51,768 nucleotides of DNA from the NCBI GenBank assembly GCA_011042635.1, contig DQWH01000070.1, positions 1-51,768 of the forward strand, in the 5' to 3' direction. Below the pieces are notes generated by a model. The model was not told where the DNA came from. It saw only the letters and a list, made by a program, of their open reading frames with translations, and did not search any database. The DNA comes from Bacteroidota bacterium. Lineage in GTDB: Bacteria > Bacteroidota > Bacteroidia > Bacteroidales > VadinHA17. Positions 16,239 to 24,973 of this stretch are shown one piece after another (position 1 is the stretch's first letter; each line of letters starts with the position of its first letter). Position numbers and translations under genes: made by a program.

Positions 16239-17267
16239 GTGACCGGCTTTCGACAGAAACTTTTCAGAGGGTTTCAGTTTCTTCTATTCCTGTTGATTGG
16301 TTTAGTCCTGCTGTATTTTGCCTTCCGGGGTATTCGCTTTTCGGCATTTCTGGAAGAACTGATCCATGCCCGTTACGCATGGGTGGTTGCTTCTCTGTCT
16401 TTCGGCCTGATCTCCCACCTCCTGAGGGCCGCCCGATGGAACCTGCTGATAGAACCCCTGGGATACAGGCCAGGCCTGAAAAACACATTTCTGGCGGTAA
16501 TGACCGGTTACCTGGCCAACTATGCTTTCCCCCGTATCGGAGAAATTACCCGGTGTGCGGCCCTGAACAGGAAAAGCAAGGTGCCGGTGGACCAGCTGCT
16601 GGGCACAGTAGTGGCCGAACGTGCCGTTGACTTCCTCATGCTGATTGTGCTGTTTCTCCTGGTATTCTTTATGAAGATCCATTTTTTCGGATCTTTCATA
16701 CGGAAAACCATTTTCCTTCCCACGTACGAAAGTGTAAGGGAGGCATATCTGTCGCGGCCGGTGCTGTGGATCGTCCTGGCATCCCTGCTGCTTTCTTCCC
16801 TGGCCGCCCTGATCCTTTTCCGTCGTCAGATCATGCGTATCAGGGGATTTTCAAAGATCAGGGAAGTAATACAGGGGGTCATAACAGGAATCCGCTCGGT
16901 ATTTCGTATGAAAAAAAGGGGGGTATTTTTATTGTACACCTTCCTGGTATGGGCCATGTATTTTCTGATGACATGGGTGGTATTTTTTACCATTCCCGCC
17001 ACCCACAGCCTGGGCCCGGCCGATGGGCTTTTTATTCTGGTTTTCGGTACTATCGGAATGACGCTGCCCGTACAGGGCGGGATCGGCACTTATCATCTGC
17101 TGGTAAGCCTGGGGCTTTCACTGTATGGCATACCCCGTGAAGACGGACTGGTCTATGCCATCATTTCGCATGAATCACAAACACTCCTGGTCCTGATCGT
17201 TGGGGGAATTTCCATGTTTTTGGTATTTTTCGGAAAAAGAAATATCAGCCGTATAAACATATCATGA
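16239..17267 (+). CDS. Lysylphosphatidylglycerol synthase/YbhN-type flippase-fold membrane protein
   Basis: This integral membrane protein of about 342 residues is of the LPG_synthase_TM/UPF0104 (YbhN) group. It has around eight hydrophobic helices and family stretches such as ARYAWVVASLSFGLISHLLRAARWNLLIEPLG, FLAVMTGYLANYAFPRIGEITRCAAL (the conserved PRxGE motif) and GTIGMTLPVQGGIGTYHLL (GGxGxxH). Related domains flip or transfer lipid-linked groups. Here no aminoacyl-transferase domain is attached, so a lipid or lipid-linked sugar flippase is more likely than LPG synthesis. It starts with GTG, with AAAGATAG just upstream, and overlaps the next gene by 4 nt. Confidence 0.8.
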   Translation: MTGFRQKLFRGFQFLLFLLIGLVLLYFAFRGIRFSAFLEELIHARYAWVVASLSFGLISHLLRAARWNLLIEPLGYRPGLKNTFLAVMTGYLANYAFPRIGEITRCAALNRKSKVPVDQLLGTVVAERAVDFLMLIVLFLLVFFMKIHFFGSFIRKTIFLPTYESVREAYLSRPVLWIVLASLLLSSLAALILFRRQIMRIRGFSKIREVIQGVITGIRSVFRMKKRGVFLLYTFLVWAMYFLMTWVVFFTIPATHSLGPADGLFILVFGTIGMTLPVQGGIGTYHLLVSLGLSLYGIPREDGLVYAIISHESQTLLVLIVGGISMFLVFFGKRNISRINIS

Positions 17268-17758
17268 TGAACAGGTACATGCAATCGGCAAGGAGAAAAA
17301 TCCTGCAGAAAGAGGATCTGGTCCGTATGCTGGCCATCTGGCGATTCAAGGAACATCGCATCGTGTTTACAAACGGGTGTTTCGATATCCTGCACCGGGG
17401 GCACCTGGAATATTTGAGTGAAGCCGCCTCACTGGGAGATGTACTGATCGTCGGTATGAATTCCGATCGGTCGGTAAGAAATCTGAAAGGGGAAAACCGC
17501 CCCGTACAGGACGAAGAAACCCGGGCCCTGGCGCTGGCCATGCTTCCGATGGTAAAAGCCGTAGTTATGTTCAGCGAACCCACCCCGGAAGAACTCATCC
17601 GGGTGGTAAAACCCGATATTCTGATCAAGGGGGGTGATTACCGGGAAGAGGAGATTGCCGGTGCGGAAACCGTGCGGCAATCGGGCGGACAGGTGGTGAT
17701 CCTTCCTTTTATCGAAGGACATTCTACCAGTAAGATCATTGAAAAGCTCAGGGGTTGA
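17264..17758 (+). CDS. rfaE2: D-glycero-beta-D-manno-heptose 1-phosphate adenylyltransferase-type protein
   Basis: This is a nucleotidyltransferase of the cytidylyltransferase-like fold, equivalent to the C-terminal domain of HldE. It would add AMP to heptose-1-phosphate for ADP-heptose, a lipopolysaccharide core precursor. Motifs are VFTNGCFDILHRGHLEYL near residue 33 (HxGH), VGMNSDRSVRNLKG, GGDYREEEIAGAETV and EGHSTSKIIEKL. The kinase half (RfaE1) is not adjacent. The 164-residue length is normal for the stand-alone form. The first ATG overlaps the preceding stop. Confidence 0.9.
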   Translation: MMNRYMQSARRKILQKEDLVRMLAIWRFKEHRIVFTNGCFDILHRGHLEYLSEAASLGDVLIVGMNSDRSVRNLKGENRPVQDEETRALALAMLPMVKAVVMFSEPTPEELIRVVKPDILIKGGDYREEEIAGAETVRQSGGQVVILPFIEGHSTSKIIEKLRG

Positions 17759-17770
17759 AAACACCGACGC

Positions 17771-19132
17771 ATGGCCGAACACAAAACGGTGTTTGTATGT
17801 CAGCTTTGCGGTGCCACTTCTCCGAAATGGATCGGAAGATGTCCTTCCTGCCATGAATGGAATACCTATGTGGAAGAAGTGTTGGTCAAAGACCATTCGC
17901 AGCACGGTTCACGACCTCCCCTGCAAAAAAATGCTCCTGTTCCCCTCACGAAAATTTCCCCCGACGGGGAGCCCCGTATCTCCCTACCCATCAATGAACT
18001 GAACCGCGTTCTGGGCGGAGGGCTTGTCCCGGGTTCGGTGGTGCTGATCGGAGGAGAGCCAGGCATAGGCAAATCTACCCTGGCCCTGCAACTGGCCCTG
18101 CAGCTCAAAAATGCAAAAACATTGTATGTGTCAGGCGAAGAAAGTCTTTCACAGATCCGTTTCAGGGCCGGACGCATGGACATGCAGAACGAATCGTGCT
18201 TTTTCCTGTCGGAAACCTCCCTGGAAAATATCCTGAGCCATCTGCAGCATACGGAACCCGACCTGGTTATTATCGATTCCATCCAGACCCTATATACCGA
18301 AAGGGTGGAATCGTCCCCCGGCAGCGTGTCGCAGGTAAGAGAGTGCTCCAACCAGCTGCTCAGGCACGCCAAGGAAAACAATCTTTCCGTATTCCTCATC
18401 GGACATATCAACAAGGAAGGAGCCCTTGCCGGGCCTAAGGTGCTGGAGCACATTGTTGACACGGTTCTCCAGTTCGAAGGCGACCACCATCATCTGTACC
18501 GTATCCTTCGGACGGTCAAGAACCGTTTCGGAAGCACAAGCGAACTGGGAATTTTCGAAATGCAACAGGACGGACTGAAGGAAGTACTGAACCCTTCTGA
18601 GCACCTCATCACACAGCACGATGAAAATCTGAGCGGTTCGGCTGTGGGAGCCACCATCGACGGGATCCGTCCTTTTTTGATCGAAACCCAGGCCCTGGTC
18701 AGTTCGGCGGTATACGGCACTCCCCAGCGTTCAGGCACCGGCTTTGACGCAAGACGACTGAACATGCTACTGGCCGTACTGGAAAAACGGGCCGGTTTCA
18801 GGCTGGGAGCCAGCGACGTTTTCCTGAACATAGCCGGAGGCATCCGGGTACAGGATCCGGCACTGGATCTGGCTGTGGTAACGGCCATTCTTTCCTCCAG
18901 CCTGGACGTTCCCGTTTCAAAAAAGATCTGTTTCTCGGCTGAAGTGGGCCTTTCAGGAGAAATCAGGCCGGTGAGCCGTATCGATATCCGGATCAGGGAA
19001 GCAACCCGCCTGAGATTCGAAAAAGTGGTCATATCCAGGTACAATGCCCGGGGGCTGCCCAAACCGGAAGGAAATACGGAAGTTATCGCCATCAACCGGA
19101 TAGAAGATCTGGTGAAAAAGATATTCCGGTAA
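17771..19132 (+). CDS. radA: DNA repair protein RadA
   Basis: This RecA-like helicase drives branch migration during recombination repair. In order it has an N-terminal C4 zinc finger (CQLCGATSPKWIGRCPSC), a Walker A GGEPGIGKSTLALQLA near residue 93, Walker B LVIIDSIQTLYT, the RadA-specific KNRFGSTSELGIF motif, and a Lon-protease-like C-terminal domain without catalytic activity (RLNMLLAVLEKRAGF, NIAGGIRVQDPALDLAVVTAI). The 453-residue length is standard. It follows rfaE2 by 12 nt. Confidence 0.96.
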   Translation: MAEHKTVFVCQLCGATSPKWIGRCPSCHEWNTYVEEVLVKDHSQHGSRPPLQKNAPVPLTKISPDGEPRISLPINELNRVLGGGLVPGSVVLIGGEPGIGKSTLALQLALQLKNAKTLYVSGEESLSQIRFRAGRMDMQNESCFFLSETSLENILSHLQHTEPDLVIIDSIQTLYTERVESSPGSVSQVRECSNQLLRHAKENNLSVFLIGHINKEGALAGPKVLEHIVDTVLQFEGDHHHLYRILRTVKNRFGSTSELGIFEMQQDGLKEVLNPSEHLITQHDENLSGSAVGATIDGIRPFLIETQALVSSAVYGTPQRSGTGFDARRLNMLLAVLEKRAGFRLGASDVFLNIAGGIRVQDPALDLAVVTAILSSSLDVPVSKKICFSAEVGLSGEIRPVSRIDIRIREATRLRFEKVVISRYNARGLPKPEGNTEVIAINRIEDLVKKIFR

Positions 19133-19173
19133 TAGATCAAGTAATATACCGATACCTGTAAAACAAACCCGTT

Positions 19174-20034
19174 ATGAAGTACTGCATTACTGCCCTTGTT
19201 CTTATTCTTTCGTTATCCTGCCGGCAAAGGCATGAATCCGGCGAGTCATCCCTTACCGTCATGTCGTTCAACATCCGCCTCGATACACCGTCCGACGGGG
19301 ATAATGCATGGCCGTACCGGAAAGAAATGGTGGCCAGCATGATCCGTTTTCACCGGGCCGACGTGGCCGGAATGCAGGAGGTTCTGCACCATCAGGTAAC
19401 ACAACTTGATTCGCTTCTGCATGATTATGACTGGATCGGCACAGGGCGGGATGACGGAGCCCGGGAAGGAGAATATTCCCCTATTTTTTATAATAAAGAA
19501 AAACTGGAATGTCTGCTGAACGGCCAGTTCTGGTTGTCTGAAAATCCCGACACCCCGGGAATAGGCTGGGATGCCGCCTACCCCCGGATTGTAACCTGGG
19601 GCAAATTCAGGAACCGGCATAACAGAAAAACCTTCTATCATTTCAATACCCATTTTGACCATCTAGGCCAGACGGCCAGGAAAGAAAGCGCCAGGCTCAT
19701 TAAACGGAAAATCCAGGAAATTGCCGGGGATGCTCCGGTCGTTCTCACCGGCGATTTCAATTCCCTCCCTTCCTCGGAGCCTTACCGGATCCTGACAGAT
19801 TTGGAAGAAGACCTGCATCTGACCGACGCATATCTGGCCTGCAGCGAACCCCCGCACGGACCCGACGGTAGCTGGAGCGGGTTTCACATAGCCGGAGAGC
19901 CCGGACAGAGGATTGATTATATATTTGTTTCAGCGGGAGTCCCTATCCTGAGATACGGAATACTTAGTGATTCATGGTCGGGGAAATTCCCTTCCGACCA
20001 TCTCCCGGTTCTGGCCGATATAAAATTTCATTAA
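19174..20034 (+). CDS. Endonuclease/exonuclease/phosphatase family lipoprotein
   Basis: This protein of the EEP (DNase I/inositol phosphatase-like) superfamily is secreted as a lipoprotein: the signal peptide MKYCITALVLILSLSC ends in a lipobox Cys at residue 16. Catalytic motifs are visible: MSFNIRL with the metal-binding Asn, AGMQEVLHHQ with the Glu, VLTGDFNSLPSSEPY with the Asp/Asn pair, and the final FPSDHLPVLADI with the catalytic His. Its substrate may be a phosphodiester such as a nucleic acid, sphingomyelin or inositol phosphate; the sequence does not decide. It starts 41 nt after radA. Confidence 0.85.
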   Translation: MKYCITALVLILSLSCRQRHESGESSLTVMSFNIRLDTPSDGDNAWPYRKEMVASMIRFHRADVAGMQEVLHHQVTQLDSLLHDYDWIGTGRDDGAREGEYSPIFYNKEKLECLLNGQFWLSENPDTPGIGWDAAYPRIVTWGKFRNRHNRKTFYHFNTHFDHLGQTARKESARLIKRKIQEIAGDAPVVLTGDFNSLPSSEPYRILTDLEEDLHLTDAYLACSEPPHGPDGSWSGFHIAGEPGQRIDYIFVSAGVPILRYGILSDSWSGKFPSDHLPVLADIKFH

Positions 20035-20064
20035 TTCTTCCTTATCTTTAAAAAAACTACCGTT

Positions 20065-20769
20065 ATGAAAAAATGGATCGCCCTTATTCTAACAGCGTGC
20101 TGGATTCAGGCATGTGATGTACTTCAAAATATTGAAATTCCCGTTTCGAGTACTCCACTTACCACCTCAGAAATTGTCAGCGGGCTGAAGGAAGCTCTTT
20201 CGGTGGGGACCAACCATGCTATTGACAACCTGGGGCAGGAAAACGGGTTTTACGGAAATGCCCTGTTGAGGATCCCTTTCCCCGAAGAAGCCAAAGTAGT
20301 GGAAGAAAAGCTCAGGGGGATCGGAATGGATAAGCTGGTGGACGATTTTATCCTGACCATGAACCGGGGCGCAGAAAAAGCCGTGAAAAAGGCCGGCTCC
20401 ATTTTTCTGACTGCCATCCGGGAAATGACCTTTGAAGATGCCCGGCAGATTTTAAACGGGCCGGATGACGCAGCCACAGACTATTTCAGAAATAAAACCA
20501 CAGCCTCTCTCACTGCGGCTTTCAAACCGGACGTTAAGAATACCCTTGATCAGGTGGAAGTGACCCGATACTGGACCGACATCACTGCTGCCTATAACAA
20601 GATCCCCTTTTCCCGAAAGGTAGAGACCGATCTGTCGCAATATGTAACAGAAAAAATGGTACAGGCGCTTTTCATAAAACTGGCCGAAGAAGAGAAAAAG
20701 ATCCGCACCGATCCCCAGGCCCGGGTTACCGAACTATTGCGCCGCGTATTCGGCTCAAACGCCACCTGA
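20065..20769 (+). CDS. DUF4197 family lipoprotein
   Basis: This 234-residue protein has a lipoprotein signal (MKKWIALILTACWIQAC) and then the features of DUF4197: GLKEALSVGTNHAIDNLG near residue 45, NRGAEKAVKKAGSIFLTAIREMTFEDARQIL, DAATDYFRNKT and a C-terminal YVTEKMVQALFIKLAEEEKKIRTDP. The family is found in many Proteobacteria and Bacteroidota and has no known function. The protein is probably mostly alpha-helical and attached to a membrane facing the periplasm. The next gene begins 2 nt later with GTG. Confidence 0.85.
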   Translation: MKKWIALILTACWIQACDVLQNIEIPVSSTPLTTSEIVSGLKEALSVGTNHAIDNLGQENGFYGNALLRIPFPEEAKVVEEKLRGIGMDKLVDDFILTMNRGAEKAVKKAGSIFLTAIREMTFEDARQILNGPDDAATDYFRNKTTASLTAAFKPDVKNTLDQVEVTRYWTDITAAYNKIPFSRKVETDLSQYVTEKMVQALFIKLAEEEKKIRTDPQARVTELLRRVFGSNAT

Positions 20770-20771
20770 AA

Positions 20772-22484
20772 GTGAACCGGAAAAACAACACATGCATTCT
20801 CCGGGTACAGGACCTCACGGTTTCGTTCGGGCCATCGCATAAGCCTGTGGTTTCCGGTTTGCATTTCGAGCTGCATCGGGGAGAAACACTGGGTATGGTG
20901 GGGGAATCAGGGTCGGGGAAAACCCTGACCGGGCTGGCCCTGCTCAGGTTGCTGCCTCCCGGCGCACGTATTGTCCGGGGCAGTATTATTCTTTACCCGG
21001 AAACTCCGGAAGAAAAAATCCTCACCCGTTTAAACGAAGAGGAAATGACGACGATCAGGGGCAGGCATATTTCCATGGTTTTCCAGGAACCCATGACTTC
21101 CCTGAACCCGTCTATGCGCTGCGGGCATCAGGTAGCCGAAGCCCTGGCAATCCATTCATCCCTCACTCCCCGTCAGATCAGGGAGGAAGTACTGCACTGG
21201 TTTGAAGAAATGCACCTGCCCGGGCCCAGAAGGATTTACCATGCCTATCCGCATGAATTGTCTGGAGGACAAAGGCAGCGGGTGATGATAGCCATGGCCC
21301 TCTGTACCCATCCCGCCGTGCTGATTGCCGATGAACCAACCACCGCCCTGGATGTAACCATTCAGCAGTCGATCATCCGTTTGCTGAAAAACCTGCAGGA
21401 AAAATACCGGCCCGGCATTCTGTTCATCACCCATGACCTGGGACTGATCAGTGAGATTGCCGGCCGCCTGGCCGTGATGCAGGAAGGGATTATGGTGGAA
21501 CAGGGACGCCTGACGGATGTGCTGAAAGAGCCGAAACATCCCTATACCAGGGGTCTGCTGCATTGCCGTCCCGTATTTACCCGGCAGCCTGTGAGGCTGC
21601 CTACAGTAAGGGAATTTCTGGAGAAGGGAAAGGTCGAACCGAAAGAGCGCCGGGAAGAAGACCGGATCAGAAAAAGGCAACAGATGTATTCTTCCCCGCC
21701 CCTGCTGGAAGTAAGGGACCTGGAGACATGGTTTACCCGAAGGGAAGGCTGGCAAAAAGAAACGGTGAGGGCAGTTGACCGGGTAAGCTTCGAAGTATAC
21801 AGGGGAGAAACATTAGGACTGGTAGGGGAATCAGGATGCGGAAAAACTACGCTGGGCAGGAGCCTTCTCAACCTGGTACGTGCACATTCAGGGAAAATCC
21901 TGTATTCCGACGTAAACACCCTGGATCTCAAGGGGAAGGCGCTGAAAGCTTTCAGACGAAAATTCCAGATTGTGTTCCAGGATCCGTATTCCTCACTGAA
22001 TCCGAGAATCACAGTCGGGGAAACTATTATGGAACCCATGCGGGTGCACGGTCTTTCGGGAAACAGGATAAGCAGGCGCAGGGCCATGTACCGTCTGCTG
22101 GAAAAAGTAAGGCTCGAGCCCTCCCACGCCGGCCGGTTCCCTCATGAATTCTCGGGAGGCCAGAGGCAGCGCATCTGTATCGCCAGAGCCCTGGCTCTGG
22201 AGCCGGAATTCATCATTTGCGACGAGTCGGTTTCTTCACTTGATGTGTCTGTACAGGCCGAAATCCTGAACCTGTTGAACCAGCTGAAAGAAGAATTCAG
22301 CCTGACATATATTTTCATTTCCCACGATCTTTCCGTGGTCAAGTACATGTCTGACAGGGTTCTGGTCATGAAAAACGGAAAGCTGGTAGAATCGGGCGAA
22401 GCAGAAGAATTGTTCAGAAATCCAAAAGAAAATTACACGCGAGAACTGACCCGGTCGGTACCCGGCCAGTCTATACCCGTTTAG
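20772..22484 (+). CDS. ABC transporter with two fused ATPase domains, oligopeptide/dipeptide type
   Basis: This 570-residue cytoplasmic protein fuses DppD-like and DppF-like ATPases, as in YejF and GsiA. The first half has Walker [12 protein letters not shown], signature [15 protein letters not shown] and Walker [14 protein letters not shown], then the oligopeptide-type tail [12 protein letters not shown]. The second half has [30 protein letters not shown] and [16 protein letters not shown], ending [15 protein letters not shown]. It would power uptake of peptides or a similar solute, but no permease or binding-protein gene is adjacent, so its partners lie elsewhere. The GTG start at 20772 follows DUF4197 by 2 nt. 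Confidence 0.9.
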   Translation: MNRKNNTCILRVQDLTVSFGPSHKPVVSGLHFELHRGETLGMVGESGSGKTLTGLALLRLLPPGARIVRGSIILYPETPEEKILTRLNEEEMTTIRGRHISMVFQEPMTSLNPSMRCGHQVAEALAIHSSLTPRQIREEVLHWFEEMHLPGPRRIYHAYPHELSGGQRQRVMIAMALCTHPAVLIADEPTTALDVTIQQSIIRLLKNLQEKYRPGILFITHDLGLISEIAGRLAVMQEGIMVEQGRLTDVLKEPKHPYTRGLLHCRPVFTRQPVRLPTVREFLEKGKVEPKERREEDRIRKRQQMYSSPPLLEVRDLETWFTRREGWQKETVRAVDRVSFEVYRGETLGLVGESGCGKTTLGRSLLNLVRAHSGKILYSDVNTLDLKGKALKAFRRKFQIVFQDPYSSLNPRITVGETIMEPMRVHGLSGNRISRRRAMYRLLEKVRLEPSHAGRFPHEFSGGQRQRICIARALALEPEFIICDESVSSLDVSVQAEILNLLNQLKEEFSLTYIFISHDLSVVKYMSDRVLVMKNGKLVESGEAEELFRNPKENYTRELTRSVPGQSIPV

Positions 22485-22493
22485 TCTTCCCGG

Positions 22494-24851
22494 TCAGAAT
22501 ATCACTTCATCGAGCCTTCGTGCAGGATCATTATGCAGGCTTTCGTACTTCTCGCAGTCAAGTATATCGGGATTGAAATGCGGAGGTTGTTCAAAGGTCA
22601 TTCCCGGATACACATGAAGGGTGGAATCGGCATACACCTTTTGCATAAACAGGCCGAAGACGGGAAGAGCCATATTGGCGCCGCTACCCAGGCCCAGCGA
22701 GTTGAAATGGATACTGCGGTCTTCCCATCCGGTCCATACCCCGGCGGTAAGTTGCGGGGTAATACCCATGAACCATCCGTCGGACTGGTTCTGGGTAGTA
22801 CCAGTTTTCCCACCGATCTGGTTCATTAGCTCATACTTATACCGAAGTCTGATGCCGGTTCCTTCTTTTACCACCGCTTCCAGCAAATTCACCATGAGGT
22901 AGGCAATTTCTTCGTTGATCGCCTCTTCCACACGGGGCTTGAATGTTTGTATCACATCCCCGTTCTTGTCTTCAATGCGTGTAACGAAAAGAGGCTGCAC
23001 ATGCACCCCTTTGTTGGCAAACGTATTGAAAGCCCCCACCAGTTCGTAGAGTGACATAATGGATGTTCCCAGGAAAATAGAATTGACAGGATCGATGTAG
23101 CTCCTGATCCCCATTTTCCGCATAACATCAATAACCGATTCAGGATTAAACTGTTTCATGAGCCAGGCCGAAATATAGTTCTCGGAATTGGCCAGGCCCC
23201 AGCGCAGTGTAACCATTTTCCCCCAGTTTTCCGGGTTGCCCGAACTTCTGGGCGTCCATGTGGAATCATTGTCCTGGAAAGTTTGCGGAACATTAGGAAC
23301 CTTATGGCAGGGTGAATACCCGTCCTGCATGGCCAGGGTATACAGAAACGGTTTAATGGTACTGCCTGCCTGCCTTTTCTGCAGGGTTACCGCATCAAAT
23401 TTGAAATATCTGATATCGGGCCCCCCGACATAAGCTTTTACATGACCGGTACCCGGTTCCATGGCCATCAGTCCCGACCGCAGAAAATACTTATAGTACC
23501 AGATGGAATCGAGCGGGCTCATTACCGTGTCAATATCCCCTTCCCACGAAAAAACCGTCATGGGAACAGGGGTATTAAAGTTGGCGACAATGGAATCTTC
23601 CGAAACGCCGGCATGTTGCAGACTTCTGTACCGGTCGGTGCGGCGCATGGTAAGCCTGATCAATTCTTCCACCTCATTCCGGTTCAGGTCATCGGAAAAG
23701 GGTGGATTGCGGTAGCCTTCGGCCACCTCATTGAAAACGACCTGCAGGTCTTTCCCGAGGTGTTCCCTGACGGCCTCTTCGGCATATTTTTGAATTCGCG
23801 AGTCAATGGTAGTATATATTTTGAGTCCGTCACGGTAAAGATTGTAGTTTGTGCCGTCTGGTTTCTGGTTTTTTCTGCACCATCCGTAAAGGGGATTGTT
23901 GTTCCATTCCCACAGGGCATCCTCATACTGTGCTTCACTGAAGAAATTTTCCCGTTCAGGTTTATATTTGATCATGGTGGTACGGATGTATTCCCTGAAA
24001 TAGGTAGCCAACCCCTCATTATGACCTTCCACATTGAAATCGAGCTCAATGGGCATAAATTTAAGGGAATCATATTTTTCCCGTGAGAGGTATCCGTACT
24101 TCACCATCTGTCTTAAGACCACATTCCGGCGTTTCATCGTTTCCTCGGGTCGTCTTACCGGATTGTAATAAGAAGGATTCTGGGCCATTCCCACAAGCAT
24201 GGCCGCCTGTTCCAGCTTCAGTGAATCGGGAGTGGTATTGAAATAGATCCGGGCAGCCGAATTGATCCCCACCGCCTGGTAAAGAAAATCGAACACGTTG
24301 AGATACATGGTAATGATCTCTTCCTTGGTATAGCTCCGCTCCAGCTTAACGGCGGTGGTCCACTCTTTGAACTTGGCAATTCCCAGATTGATGGTTCTTT
24401 TCAATGATGACTGGTAACTTGCTGTATCCCTTGGAAACAGGTTTTTTGCCAGCTGCTGGGTAATGGTACTTCCCCCGCCTGATTCACGCTGTCCCAGCAA
24501 CACCGTTTTGAACACCACCCGGCCCAGTCCGCGGATATCGATTCCGGAATGTTTGTAAAAACGAATATCTTCGGTAGCAACCAGGGCATTGATCAGCTGG
24601 GGGGAGATATCTTCATAATCTGTCCAGGTACGATTCTGAATATAAAATTTCCCGAGCAGGACCCCATCGGCCGAGTATACTTCGGCAGCCAGATTGCTTT
24701 CAGGATTTTCCAGCTCTTCAAAGCTGGGCATCGGACCGAACACTTCAGATGAGATCAGGATAAACAGAAGGGCCAGGATCAGAAACGGAGCGGCAAAAAC
24801 TGACCAGCAAATGATCAGGTATTTTCGGATTTTGCGTTTGTCATTATTCAT
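22494..24851 (-). CDS. mrcA: Class A penicillin-binding protein 1A (glycosyltransferase and transpeptidase)
   Basis: This bifunctional inner-membrane enzyme polymerises and cross-links peptidoglycan in the periplasm. After a short basic N-terminus and one membrane helix (near residues 12-33) comes the GT51 domain with ATEDIRFYKHSGIDIRG and GGGSTITQQLAKNLFPR. The transpeptidase domain has the serine motif in QAGSTIKPFLYTL, the SxN-type motif NSENYISAWL and GGKTGTTQNQSDGWFMGITP. The 785-residue length is usual for Bacteroidota. It ends 9 nt from the convergent ABC gene, with no terminator visible between them. Confidence 0.95.
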   Translation of the reverse strand: MNNDKRKIRKYLIICWSVFAAPFLILALLFILISSEVFGPMPSFEELENPESNLAAEVYSADGVLLGKFYIQNRTWTDYEDISPQLINALVATEDIRFYKHSGIDIRGLGRVVFKTVLLGQRESGGGSTITQQLAKNLFPRDTASYQSSLKRTINLGIAKFKEWTTAVKLERSYTKEEIITMYLNVFDFLYQAVGINSAARIYFNTTPDSLKLEQAAMLVGMAQNPSYYNPVRRPEETMKRRNVVLRQMVKYGYLSREKYDSLKFMPIELDFNVEGHNEGLATYFREYIRTTMIKYKPERENFFSEAQYEDALWEWNNNPLYGWCRKNQKPDGTNYNLYRDGLKIYTTIDSRIQKYAEEAVREHLGKDLQVVFNEVAEGYRNPPFSDDLNRNEVEELIRLTMRRTDRYRSLQHAGVSEDSIVANFNTPVPMTVFSWEGDIDTVMSPLDSIWYYKYFLRSGLMAMEPGTGHVKAYVGGPDIRYFKFDAVTLQKRQAGSTIKPFLYTLAMQDGYSPCHKVPNVPQTFQDNDSTWTPRSSGNPENWGKMVTLRWGLANSENYISAWLMKQFNPESVIDVMRKMGIRSYIDPVNSIFLGTSIMSLYELVGAFNTFANKGVHVQPLFVTRIEDKNGDVIQTFKPRVEEAINEEIAYLMVNLLEAVVKEGTGIRLRYKYELMNQIGGKTGTTQNQSDGWFMGITPQLTAGVWTGWEDRSIHFNSLGLGSGANMALPVFGLFMQKVYADSTLHVYPGMTFEQPPHFNPDILDCEKYESLHNDPARRLDEVIF

Positions 24852-24870
24852 GAAGCCTCCGTTATTGGAG

Positions 24871-24878
24871 CAAAATTA
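24871..24878 (-). promoter_or_regulatory. Putative promoter of the PBP1A gene, -7 box
   Basis: The minus strand reads TAATTTTG, 20 nt upstream of the ATG at 24851, implying a very short leader. No TTG box at the right distance. Confidence 0.4.
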
Positions 24879-24909
24879 ATAAATATAACGATTATGTTAT
24901 GTAAAAATT

Positions 24910-24940
24910 TTGAACTTCGAAGCCGAAATGATTTACTTTG
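24910..24940 (+). promoter_or_regulatory. Putative topA promoter
   Basis: TTG (24910-24912), a 21-nt spacer, then TACTTTG (24934-24940), one base short of TAnnTTTG. It lies 33 nt upstream of the topA ATG. Confidence 0.4.
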
Positions 24941-24973
24941 TGTGGATTTTTCACATCACCAAAGTTGTAGGGA

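Noticed and set aside
16239..17267. MprF-type lysyl-phosphatidylglycerol synthase
   Set aside because: Only the membrane flippase-like part is present; the aminoacyl transferase domain is missing.
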